50,075 nucleotides of DNA from JALHTG01 sp964653695 (GTDB lineage Archaea > Thermoproteota > Bathyarchaeia > 40CM-2-53-6 > JALHTG01), in NCBI GenBank assembly GCA_964653695.1, contig CAZZFQ010000004.1, forward strand, positions 1-50,075, read 5' to 3'. The notes under the pieces were generated by a model that worked only from the letters and a program-made list of their open reading frames with translations, was not told the DNA's origin and searched no databases. The translations under genes and the position numbers were made by a program. Below are positions 42,818-50,075 of this stretch, in pieces; positions within the stretch are counted from its first letter, which is position 1; the number at the start of each line of letters is the position of its first letter.

Positions 42818-44248
42818 CTATTTGGACCATAGGCCCAGAGGCGGTTTCACGTCAGGTGGCAGAGGTGATTTATAGGTCCTTCCCGCCAGTTTCTGCTCAA
42901 ACTGGTCGTGAGCTTTCTTCAGCAATTCGGGTTTGGTTAGTAGGTCGAGGACGCATGCAGAGATTGTCTTGGCAGCAAAGATCAGTGACTTGTGTCCTAT
43001 TCCCATGCCTGACTGGGCTGTGTTCTGCCAAGAGTGGCCAGGGGTTCCTAGCACGAATGTCGCTGTAGTGAATTCCATCGTTGGTGCCCTCCAACTTACA
43101 TCTGCTACATCTGTTGAGCCGGGGCTTACCTCTCCTTCGTTCCACGCGTCAGGAACTGACTGGTCTAGGTCGATGTCCATCAGCTTCTCCCATCCAGGCC
43201 TTTTGGTTTTTCGCAAAGATCCTCTCTTGCTTTCAGGCGTTATGGTCTTGGCTATCTCTCTTGCGAACCTCTGTTCCTCTTCAGTATGCTTTGGCGCGCC
43301 GATCTCGCGCATGTTGCTGACTACGAGTTCACTAAGGACGCGGTTGGGAAGCTCGTTGTATACGGCCTTGACGAACTCCACTCTATGCGTCGTGTCAGTC
43401 ATTATCGTAGCGCCCTTGGCGATCTCAAGAATCCGATTGTATATCTGATCGACCTGCTCTCTTTCAGGAGCACGTATCAGGTACCAAGAGCGAGCATATG
43501 CAGGGACAACGTTAGGCTGGTCCCCTCCGGCCTCGACGACATAGTGAATTCGAGCTTCTTGAATGACATGTTCCCGCAAGAAGTTCACGCCAATATTCAT
43601 CAGCTCGACTGCATCCATCGCGCTGCGCCCCTGCTCCGGAGAACCAGCGGCATGTGATGAAATCCCATAGAAGTGGAACTTCACCGAATCGTTCGCCAAG
43701 CTACTCGAGAGGCCACCAGTATTCATCGAACCGGGATGATGGCTCAGTACTGCGTCCAAGCCGTCGAAGAGCCCTTCTCTGACCATGAAGACCTTACCGC
43801 TACCGCTTTCCTCCGCCGGAGTCCCAAAGAACTTGAGAGTACCCTTGATGCCATTTGCCTCCATGGCAACTCTTGCGCCTATCGCTCCGGCCATCCCTGA
43901 AGCTCCGTGAATATTGTGGCCGCACCCATGGCCTGGGGCTCCCTCAGCCAATGGCTCCTTTCTTGGAAGAGCTTTCTGGGACAGCCCTGGAAGGGCATCG
44001 TACTCGCCCATTACTCCTATGATTGGTCTGCCTGAGCCGTAGGTCGCCACGAAAGCGGTGGGCATCCCTGCAACGCCCATCTCAACCTTGAACCCAACCT
44101 TCGTAAGCTCCTCAGCGAGCAAGGATGAGGATTTGAACTCCTGCAATCCGAGTTCCGCGAACTCCCATATCTTATCGCTGACTTCAATGATTCTCGACTC
44201 GTTCTTGGAAATCCAGCTCAGAGCTTTCTCCTTGGCCGCTTGCGACAT
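42818..44248 (-). CDS. M20D amidohydrolase, AbgB-like
   Basis: A complete 476-residue M20-family metallo-amidohydrolase. Metal-binding motifs are GEYDALPG, GHGCGHNIHG and GTPAEESGSG; a dimerisation domain carries SSHAAGSPEQGRSAMDA. The pattern is that of the p-aminobenzoyl-glutamate hydrolase subunit B group, which cleaves folate breakdown products. In an H4MPT-using archaeon the natural amide may differ. ATG at 44248 is the start. No AbgA partner or AbgT transporter was seen. Confidence 0.9.
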   Translation of the reverse strand: MSQAAKEKALSWISKNESRIIEVSDKIWEFAELGLQEFKSSSLLAEELTKVGFKVEMGVAGMPTAFVATYGSGRPIIGVMGEYDALPGLSQKALPRKEPLAEGAPGHGCGHNIHGASGMAGAIGARVAMEANGIKGTLKFFGTPAEESGSGKVFMVREGLFDGLDAVLSHHPGSMNTGGLSSSLANDSVKFHFYGISSHAAGSPEQGRSAMDAVELMNIGVNFLREHVIQEARIHYVVEAGGDQPNVVPAYARSWYLIRAPEREQVDQIYNRILEIAKGATIMTDTTHRVEFVKAVYNELPNRVLSELVVSNMREIGAPKHTEEEQRFAREIAKTITPESKRGSLRKTKRPGWEKLMDIDLDQSVPDAWNEGEVSPGSTDVADVSWRAPTMEFTTATFVLGTPGHSWQNTAQSGMGIGHKSLIFAAKTISACVLDLLTKPELLKKAHDQFEQKLAGRTYKSPLPPDVKPPLGLWSK

Positions 44249-44413
44249 GTCGATCAGTCCCCGCCTAGCTGCATATCTTCTCTATAAATGTAAGTTAGAT
44301 CAAGAGCAAGCTGAAAGTAGGCCCATTGCTGAGCACGGCCCGCACTCTACAGCGCACAACTTATCAGGCTTGCAACTCATCTTGAGCTGAGTGCGGGAAT
44401 TCGGGGTTCGGCA

Positions 44414-45388
44414 ATGATAAGATCGTTTGATTCTTTCGTCGGAAGAATGAGTTACTGCTACTCGAAGTGCCTCATGATGATACTTCAGTCGAAAGGCGAA
44501 TGCTACCAGTTGCCTTTCATGGAGTGCATAACAACCGCTCCTTTTGGTTTTGTCTATGCACCTGAAGACAAGGGAGGATTCGCCGTGAGCGGCTACAACC
44601 CTCACGTCAGCGTCGGCCGCGCCCTGAGACTGCTGAGGTACGACAACAATTTCAGATCCTTTTCGAGTAGTAGCGTAGCTCTGGGATTTCTCAGGCGAAC
44701 TCTCGAGAAAGACGCTGTGCTGATCGGTCCGGTTGACATGGGCTTTCTAACATACGATCGATATCGCGAATTCAAACTCGGTTCAGACCATTACCTTGTC
44801 GCAACCGAGGTAGATGATGGAAATGTTGTCGTAAATGATCCAGACGGCTACGTTCAAGTTCCAATCCCGATCGCGGATTTCCTCAGGGCTTGGAAGGCTG
44901 ACAGGATACAGTACAAGCGTGGGCCTTACTCCCTCTGGACCATAGGTAGAAGAAGAGGGAAGACGCCAAGAAGACGCATCTACAAGGCAACACTCAGACT
45001 CGCATTGAGAAACTTAAGGGAAAGGCAAGAGGTGAAAAGAGCGGGACGTATCGTCTATTGTACTGGGCCAAAGGCGATTCAGCGGCTTGCGGATGATATA
45101 AAGAGGAAGCGTTCATCACGCTGGCTTCGGTTCTATTCAACATTTACCTTCAGGGCCTCAGCGCAGAAGTGCTTCGACAGCTCTATCTTCATCAAAGAAG
45201 CACCGTCATCCAATGCGAGTCTCTCAAGAGCATCGGAGATTAGAATGACTCAGGCCAGACTATACAGCCGCACGCAACTCTACGGAGCAAGTAACAAATT
45301 CTCCCAGGTCTCAAGAACGCTTTCCTCAATATCTCAACTTGAGGAAGATTTCGAGAAGCAACTAGCGGTTGGCTTGGCCAGGATCTAG
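44414..45388 (+). CDS. BtrH-like / C39-like cysteine-acyltransferase fold protein
   Basis: A 324-residue protein. The N-terminal 190 residues follow the BtrH_N/C39-like pattern: YCYSKCLMMIL (candidate Cys), APFGFVYAPED, PVDMGFL and GSDHYLVATEVDDGNVVVND with the candidate His-Asp. The remaining 130 residues are basic and helical. BtrH-type proteins transfer acyl groups and C39 relatives cleave peptides; the reaction here is unknown. It is divergent from the M20 amidohydrolase. ATG at 44414 is chosen. Confidence 0.7.
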   Translation: MIRSFDSFVGRMSYCYSKCLMMILQSKGECYQLPFMECITTAPFGFVYAPEDKGGFAVSGYNPHVSVGRALRLLRYDNNFRSFSSSSVALGFLRRTLEKDAVLIGPVDMGFLTYDRYREFKLGSDHYLVATEVDDGNVVVNDPDGYVQVPIPIADFLRAWKADRIQYKRGPYSLWTIGRRRGKTPRRRIYKATLRLALRNLRERQEVKRAGRIVYCTGPKAIQRLADDIKRKRSSRWLRFYSTFTFRASAQKCFDSSIFIKEAPSSNASLSRASEIRMTQARLYSRTQLYGASNKFSQVSRTLSSISQLEEDFEKQLAVGLARI

Positions 45389-45474
45389 CATGGTGTACTG
45401 TCATGTTTCAGGCCTCGCGGCTCACCCAATAGGTTAATTACTCCGACGATTGCCTAGCTGTACGCGTGGTGGTT

Positions 45475-45627
45475 ATGGCTGAGGTAAAGCCTTCAGGGCT
45501 TCCTTGCGGTCGAAACTGGGGATCCATCAGGCCAGAATGCAGAAAATGCGACCAAAAGATGAACTGCCGCCTCTACGTTGAGGATTGGAAGAAGAAAAAG
45601 AAGATGCAGCGAAGAGGAGGCATGTAG
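45475..45627 (+). CDS. Small Cys-rich putative zinc-binding protein (50 residues)
   Basis: A short gene from ATG 45475 to TAG 45627 giving 50 residues. It shows a LPCGRNWGS start, then CRKCDQKMNC in the middle and a strongly basic tail with five Lys and RR. The four cysteines (one, then a CxxC-x5-C cluster) could bind one metal. The basic end hints at nucleic acid. A TATA-like GGTTAATTACTCC is about 38 bp upstream. No family recognised. Confidence 0.6.
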   Translation: MAEVKPSGLPCGRNWGSIRPECRKCDQKMNCRLYVEDWKKKKKMQRRGGM

Positions 45628-45743
45628 CCCGCAGAGCCTGCTCTGCCCTTGCATCTAGTTTCTTCTTTTCTAGGTCAATCTTTCTGGCGCCACGAAACAC
45701 AATAAGAGTTGGATATATCCCCCCTTCTGATCTGCGGCTGACA

Positions 45744-45754
45744 GATTTTTAAGG
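45744..45754 (+). promoter_or_regulatory. TATA box for the DJ-1/PfpI gene
   Basis: GATTTTTAAGG lies about 40 bp upstream of the ATG at 45790, good spacing for an archaeal promoter. Confidence 0.5.
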
Positions 45755-45789
45755 CGAAAAGGATCTGCTCAAACGATGTGAAGGTCTAG

Positions 45790-46356
45790 ATGAGAATTGC
45801 ATTCATCATATATGACGGAATGACTGCCCTCGACTTTGTCGGTGTCTACGACCCAGTGACCCGACTCAGAACGATGGGTTTCCTGCCAGATCTCGAATGG
45901 GAGATCTGCGCTTATTCCAAAGAGGTGTCCGATTCCACGGGGCTTCGTTTCACACCAACCAAGGCAGGAGAGCCTCTTCAGGGGTATGATATGGTCATTG
46001 TACCAGGAGGATTCGGTTCAAGAAAACTGCTTGAGGATAAGAAGTTTATCGAATGGCTGAGAAGTGCTGCACCATGTGGGTTCAAGGTTTCTGTCTGCAC
46101 TGGCTCGCTTCTCTTGGGCGCTGCTGGATTCCTAAAAGGAAAGAAGGCGACGACCCATAGAAGCGCGCTTAGTGAACTTCAGATGTTCTGCGATAAGGTT
46201 GTTGATGAGCGCATTGTGGACGAAGGCGACGTCATAACTGCGCGAGGGGTAACCTCCTCAATTGACCTTGGTCTCTATCTCTGTGGGAAGTTTGGCAGTG
46301 TGGAAGCTAGAGAGAAAATCATGCAGCAAATGGATTATGAACGGTCAGGCAAATAG
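45790..46356 (+). CDS. DJ-1/PfpI-family protein
   Basis: A complete 188-residue protein of the DJ-1/PfpI superfamily, nearest in pattern to isonitrile-hydratase-like members: IYDGMTALDFVGVYDP at the start, VPGGFGSRKLL, and nucleophile-elbow Cys in SVCTGSLLLGAAGFL. The closing VTSSIDLGLYL segment is typical. Enzymatic role (hydratase, glyoxalase or stress factor) is unresolved. Single gene with its own promoter. Confidence 0.9.
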   Translation: MRIAFIIYDGMTALDFVGVYDPVTRLRTMGFLPDLEWEICAYSKEVSDSTGLRFTPTKAGEPLQGYDMVIVPGGFGSRKLLEDKKFIEWLRSAAPCGFKVSVCTGSLLLGAAGFLKGKKATTHRSALSELQMFCDKVVDERIVDEGDVITARGVTSSIDLGLYLCGKFGSVEAREKIMQQMDYERSGK

Positions 46357-46388
46357 TGCTTCGACCAGATGAGCCTTGTTCAGGAACT

Positions 46389-47594
46389 TTATGCCGCGAC
46401 CGTCAGCGAATCTAAGTCTCTTGGAAACTTTGTGACGCGTTCAGGGCCTTTCTCTGTGACGATCACGGTATCGGAGTGCCTGAAACCGCCGAATCCGCGG
46501 ACATAGATTCCCGGCTCACATGAGAGAACCATTCCTGGCTCTATCTTACGGTCCATGAACGCAGTATAGTAAGGGTACTCATGGCCTCCGAGCCCCATCC
46601 CATGAAACGTCCTGTGCATAATGTAGTCGCCGCAACCTGCGTCTTCGATGACCTTCTGCGCTGCCGCGTCTACATCCGAGAACTTGTTGCCAGGCTTCTC
46701 AGCTTCGAAGGCCCTTTGTTGGGCTTCCATCATTACGTTGAAGATCTTAGCCTGCTTCTCGGTTGGCTTTCCAACCATGAATGTTCTTTCGTTCTCCACG
46801 CCATATGCGTTGAGACGAACGGCAGTTATGTCGATGAGGCTGTCGCCTTTCTCGACTTTCCTGCCGACCCCTCGTGTCGTATGTGGCATCGGGCTGAAAA
46901 TAGGACCGGAACCCATGACCATGGCTCTGATCTCTATGGCGCCATCAGGATATTTCGCAGCGGCATCGCGCTGCATGGCCTTTGAGGCTTCTACACCGAT
47001 CTCAAGTTGAGGCTTCCCCATTCGGATTTCGCTCATGAGAACCTCTTGTCCCACGTCGCTGATTGGGCCGCACTTTCTTATCAGGTCGAGCTCTTCTCGG
47101 CACTTTATCAGCCGCATCTCTCGCAGAAGATCTGATGCGTCAACTAGGGTCGTATGAGCAAGCCTTGAAGACAGTTCGGAGGCAACTGCCGCAGGTCTCA
47201 TATCTACGCCGATCTTTCCGTGTAGACATTTCTTCTCATCGAGAGAGTCTGTAACCATGTCAGGCCATTGCACGGTAAGGTAAGTTCTGTTGACCTGTCT
47301 GGGATGCTCGACGTAGAGCCTTATGTCTTTGACTGCACAGGTGCCTTTTTCGACTTCGTAGAGCGCATGATTGGTGGACAGTTCACATAGGACCAGGAAA
47401 GGTTGCGCGTCAAGCGGAACAACGCAGACGATGGGCCTCTCTGCCGGGTTTCTGGTGTCATCTATGAATCCTGATACATATGTGAGATTCAGACTGTCGA
47501 ATACCATGAGTGCATTCAAGTCGTTTCTCTTGAGATATTCGCGTATTCTTCTGAATCGTTCTTCGAAAACAGATAGCGGGATCTCATATGTCAT
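46389..47594 (-). CDS. M24 creatinase/aminopeptidase-P-like protein with altered metal ligands
   Basis: A 401-residue protein with an N-terminal creatinase domain and a C-terminal pita-bread M24 domain (about 165-395). Of the five usual metal ligands, the first Asp (LIDIT), the His (HGMGLGGHEYPY) and the Glu of EPGIY are present. The second Asp is replaced by Glu (ENERTF, normally D-x-TRTF) and the last Glu by Ser (RHSDTV, normally R-x-EDT). It may be a non-metallo creatinase-type hydrolase rather than a peptidase. A TATA box and hairpin precede the ATG. Confidence 0.85.
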   Translation of the reverse strand: MTYEIPLSVFEERFRRIREYLKRNDLNALMVFDSLNLTYVSGFIDDTRNPAERPIVCVVPLDAQPFLVLCELSTNHALYEVEKGTCAVKDIRLYVEHPRQVNRTYLTVQWPDMVTDSLDEKKCLHGKIGVDMRPAAVASELSSRLAHTTLVDASDLLREMRLIKCREELDLIRKCGPISDVGQEVLMSEIRMGKPQLEIGVEASKAMQRDAAAKYPDGAIEIRAMVMGSGPIFSPMPHTTRGVGRKVEKGDSLIDITAVRLNAYGVENERTFMVGKPTEKQAKIFNVMMEAQQRAFEAEKPGNKFSDVDAAAQKVIEDAGCGDYIMHRTFHGMGLGGHEYPYYTAFMDRKIEPGMVLSCEPGIYVRGFGGFRHSDTVIVTEKGPERVTKFPRDLDSLTVAA

Positions 47595-47598
47595 TGAA

Positions 47599-47635
47599 GA
47601 CCCTCAAGTAAGGGTCCAGCTGACGAATTATAAGA
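47599..47635 (-). promoter_or_regulatory. M24 gene promoter with inverted repeat
   Basis: On the reverse strand GTCTTATAATT (47625-47635) is a TATA box; a perfect inverted repeat GACCCT-caagta-AGGGTC (47599-47616) lies between it and the ATG at 47594. Its position over the likely transcription start suits a repressor site. Confidence 0.5.
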
Positions 47636-47700
47636 CTAACATTTTGCTCTCGCCGATCCGGGCGCGCTTGCAAATGACGAGCACAGGTCAGAACTGCGGC

Positions 47701-48291
47701 CTACGATTGGCAGCTTTGCCGTCGCCTCATCTTTGAAACAAACAGGTTGTCTTTGATGTGGAATCTGAGTCGGCGATCCTTCCATCCAGTTACCCCTATG
47801 CGTGGGGATGAGACAATGCTCTTAGGCCTGTAACCGTCATCTATGATTGAGACCTCTCTGTCCACGAGAGACTTCCCATCGTCCTGGCGTGTTATACCCA
47901 TTGCTCTGCACAATAGGCCCGGCCCAGAAGTTCTTTCGCTCACGTTTTCAAGGGGTTCGGCAGCTCTTATGAGCACTGCTTCGCCCTGCCCTGTGACTGC
48001 GTTCATACAGCTCTGACCGTGAACAGCGTAGACATAGATTGTTCCGGGACCTTTGAACATACTCTGATTTCTCCTGGTCTGACCTTTGAAAGCATGGTTG
48101 GCTGGGTCACCGCTCACATAAGCTTCGGTTTCGACTATGCGAGCAGTCAATCTTTTGTCTCGTTTTATCAGGATCAGTTTCCCAAGGAGTTCTCGCGCGA
48201 CAAGGACGGTGTTTCGACCGTAGAAGCTCTTGGGCAGGGCAATGTCCCGCTGGGCTCTCTCTTTTGCGATTTTGCTCATTTTCTTCTCCAT
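47701..48291 (-). CDS. 3-methyladenine DNA glycosylase (AAG/MPG family)
   Basis: A 196-residue alkyladenine DNA glycosylase. ARELLGKLILIK, then IVETEAYVSGDPANHAF with the catalytic Glu, and GPGTIYVYAVHGQ, then GEAVLIRAAEPLE and GPGLLCRAMGI are all diagnostic. It removes alkylated purines to start base-excision repair. Starts at ATG 48291 or 48279; the second has GGAG at good distance. Confidence 0.93.
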   Translation of the reverse strand: MEKKMSKIAKERAQRDIALPKSFYGRNTVLVARELLGKLILIKRDKRLTARIVETEAYVSGDPANHAFKGQTRRNQSMFKGPGTIYVYAVHGQSCMNAVTGQGEAVLIRAAEPLENVSERTSGPGLLCRAMGITRQDDGKSLVDREVSIIDDGYRPKSIVSSPRIGVTGWKDRRLRFHIKDNLFVSKMRRRQSCQS

Positions 48292-48426
48292 TGGATTTTG
48301 AGAATCTTCGGCTTCGCATCAATGCTGTATCTACTCAAGCGTGCTTTTTCTTGAGCAAGCTAAACTTTCAGAAGATACTCTTCGATAATTGTAGGTGGTC
48401 TAGTTCCTGCGTCTGTGCTCTTCTAT

Positions 48427-48594
48427 TCAGTACTTCCTCGGCTTGAAAGGGCTCTTGCTGTAGAAATCAATGGGTCTAGGGATCACCAAGAATCGGTTGC
48501 AGTCAGGGCAGATGTAGTGCTCCGAGAACGTTTCACTGGAGTAGAAAGTCATCTCCCTGTCGCAGCCAGGGCACTTCGGATCGGCCTTCTCCAT
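48427..48594 (-). CDS. Small zinc-ribbon protein (55 residues)
   Basis: A complete short gene, ATG at 48594 to TGA at 48427. It encodes CPGC near the N-terminus and CPDC about 18 residues later, a two-knuckle zinc ribbon, followed by a basic tail ending KPRKY. Such ribbons occur in transcription-factor-like or ribosome-associated small proteins. The region 48292-48426 beside it holds nothing recognisable. Confidence 0.7.
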   Translation of the reverse strand: MEKADPKCPGCDREMTFYSSETFSEHYICPDCNRFLVIPRPIDFYSKSPFKPRKY

Positions 48595-48665
48595 CTATCC
48601 ACCGTCACCGGAGTGTACGCGTCCTCACACACATGTGCTTTTCGGTCATCTCCAGTTTTCAGACC

Positions 48666-49835
48666 CTATGCCTTTCCGGAAGTTTGATCGGATACTCGGC
48701 GACTAATTAGAAGAGCGATGTACCCTGTAGCGACGATATTCACTGCAGCTTGGATGAAGGTCGTACCGCCCACAAATAGCGCGACTGCTACGGCAACAAA
48801 CTTTGCAGAGCTCAAAGGCGTGACAACATGCAGTATGACAGGCATTGCAACGAGAAGCGTTCCGCCTTGTATTCCAGGCGACCCGAAGCCGATAAGAGCA
48901 ACCGGGACAGCCAGCAGAAGCATCTGCAGCCAAGAGATCTCCAAACCTGTATAGCGTGCAGCCATAAACGTCACAACAAGAACACCCATAACGCTGCCAC
49001 ATCGATTCAGCGAGGCTCCAAGCGAGAGAACGAGATCGCCAATGCCTTCGCTGATGCTGAAGTGTTCCTTGAAGATCTTGAGGGCTAGCGGGAGGGCCAC
49101 GTATGAAGAACCAGTGGATAGCCCGACGGCAAACATCCTCGTTGAATATCCTGACATTTCTCTGACTCTTACTTGAGTGACCCTTTGTACTGCAATGAAG
49201 AGACCAGCCAAAGCGGCCAATCCAAGGGTCAAAGTCAAACCCATGGAGATTAGGTAAACCAACAGCGAAACCTGCCCAAGATTGTAGTACAGGGCACCAC
49301 CCAGCGAGATTGCGATCGCTGGGAAGACCTTGAGTAAGAGCTTGAAGGCTTGCTCTTGACTTCCGTAGATCTTCTTTGAGAAATAAACGGCTTTCCCAAA
49401 GAATGAGGTGCGCGAGAATCCGTAGGCAAGGATTACGCCAAGAATTAGGGATACTGTAACCGGTCGAAGTAGGCTGGTCAGCATGATCTGCACGATGTAC
49501 TGGAAAGCTTCGACTGATATCCCCATAGAAGATGATGGGGGAGGCAGCACAGACGAAAGAATGATTGCTGCGAATAGGGAACATCCCAGAACAAGGGACA
49601 CAAAATACATGACGGATGCCTTGATCACTGTTCCTGCAACATCTCTCTCAGAGATCAATGAGCATGTGGAATTGAAGATGATCACAAACACTATGACAGG
49701 AGCAAGAAACATGAACACAGTGATGAAAGTGTGAACAACGATGGAGAATAGGTCGATCTTGGTCGGAACAACATAGGCGACGAGAAGTCCTAGCAGGAAA
49801 GAAACGAGTAGCCAATATTCAAAACGGATTCTCAT
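48666..49835 (-). CDS. Dicarboxylate/amino-acid:cation symporter (GltP/DctA-like)
   Basis: A 389-residue transporter of the DAACS family. The diagnostic loops are present in modified form: GLSTGSSYVALPLALK (serine-rich hairpin loop 1), SLGASLNRCGSVMG (normally NMDGT) and FGSPGIQGG (hairpin loop 2). The change of NMDGT to NRCGS removes the residue that binds sodium and aspartate in known members, so ion or substrate specificity may differ. ATG at 49835 is preceded by GAGG. It probably takes up organic or amino acids. Confidence 0.88.
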   Translation of the reverse strand: MRIRFEYWLLVSFLLGLLVAYVVPTKIDLFSIVVHTFITVFMFLAPVIVFVIIFNSTCSLISERDVAGTVIKASVMYFVSLVLGCSLFAAIILSSVLPPPSSSMGISVEAFQYIVQIMLTSLLRPVTVSLILGVILAYGFSRTSFFGKAVYFSKKIYGSQEQAFKLLLKVFPAIAISLGGALYYNLGQVSLLVYLISMGLTLTLGLAALAGLFIAVQRVTQVRVREMSGYSTRMFAVGLSTGSSYVALPLALKIFKEHFSISEGIGDLVLSLGASLNRCGSVMGVLVVTFMAARYTGLEISWLQMLLLAVPVALIGFGSPGIQGGTLLVAMPVILHVVTPLSSAKFVAVAVALFVGGTTFIQAAVNIVATGYIALLISRRVSDQTSGKA

Positions 49836-49944
49836 CTGATTTCCTCGCTAAGGTCGCCGAGATGTTCACTTCTCCTACATCAACCATCAGAAAGGTCGAG
49901 AGAGGGCGCCTAGGAAGTAGGCCTATACCTGAAGTTGGATGGAT

Positions 49945-50075
49945 CTAACCTGTGAGGAGATATAGCCCTGTCATCTCCCAGATGGCTCCGGCAATGAGAA
50001 GCACTACCACCACGACGTACAGCGTTGCCACGTCGCGCCATGTTTTCTTGAATGCGCTCCACCTGTTCTCAGCGC
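49945..50075 (-). CDS. C-terminus of a SpoIIM/DUF95-like membrane protein (partial)
   Basis: The last 42 residues of a gene entering from the right edge. It ends with one membrane helix (LYVVVVVLLIAGAIWEM) and a stop at 49945. The 'LLIAGxIWE' end after a Trp/Lys/Arg-rich stretch resembles SpoIIM-type membrane proteins. Only the tail is available, so the assignment is tentative. Confidence 0.45.
   Translation of the reverse strand, partial: AENRWSAFKKTWRDVATLYVVVVVLLIAGAIWEMTGLYLLTG

Overview
This window looks archaeal. Many starts sit about 20-45 bp below TATA-like boxes, and TTG and GTG starts are common. Several products are typical of archaea: a methylene-tetrahydromethanopterin dehydrogenase, a deazaflavin-type (F420) oxidoreductase, DUF35/thiolase pairs, a lone pyruvate-kinase C-terminal-like domain, an RPA-like OB protein and surface proteins ending in a CFI-box anchor. 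The acyl-CoA enzymes suggest a heterotrophic member of the Thermoproteota/Nitrososphaeria/Bathyarchaeia side; that placement is inference from gene content.

Layout: (1) 0.4-5.5 kb holds two divergent thiolase/DUF35 modules. The leftward one has two thiolase-fold proteins without the usual catalytic residues plus two DUF35 proteins; the rightward one has one intact thiolase plus one DUF35 protein. (2) 5.6-16.6 kb is a tandem leftward operon of five large surface proteins. Four carry a seven-bladed streptogramin-lyase-like propeller and one a NosD-like beta-helix. All share a long Thr/Ser-rich stalk and the same C-terminal CFI-box plus membrane anchor. (3) 17-21.8 kb holds a secreted double LamG-like protein, a GT87-like and a GT39-like membrane glycosyltransferase (the latter apparently frameshifted) and a small membrane-anchored surface protein; with the stalk proteins this reads as a surface-glycoprotein locus. 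(4) 21.9-22.5 kb is a ThiT thiamine transporter under a clear TPP riboswitch. (5) 22.8-29.3 kb is an acyl-CoA block: acyl-CoA dehydrogenase, two-subunit CoA-transferase, 3-hydroxyacyl-CoA dehydrogenase, PaaK-type CoA ligase and gamma-carbonic-anhydrase-like protein, with an internally deleted aromatic/histidine ammonia-lyase relic. (6) 29.6-37.3 kb carries an F420-type oxidoreductase, an OB-fold protein, a secreted phosphodiesterase/glycosidase fusion, an MFS transporter and a DUF2330-like surface protein. (7) 37.3-50 kb is mixed housekeeping: CcdA, a CBS protein, a pyruvate-kinase-like domain, an HDAC-family deacetylase, MtdB (frameshifted at a T6 run), an M20 amidohydrolase, a BtrH-like protein, a DJ-1/PfpI protein, an M24 peptidase-like protein, a 3-methyladenine glycosylase, a GltP-like symporter and the end of a SpoIIM-like gene. 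Two small zinc-finger-type genes of about 50 residues were also found.

How it fits together: the acyl-CoA genes could form a beta-oxidation-like route (ligase or CoA-transferase activation, dehydrogenation, hydroxyacyl oxidation, thiolysis); no enoyl-CoA hydratase is seen. The GT39 and GT87 genes next to five Thr-rich stalk proteins suggest that the stalks are O-glycosylated. No CRISPR array, insertion sequence, rRNA or tRNA was recognised.
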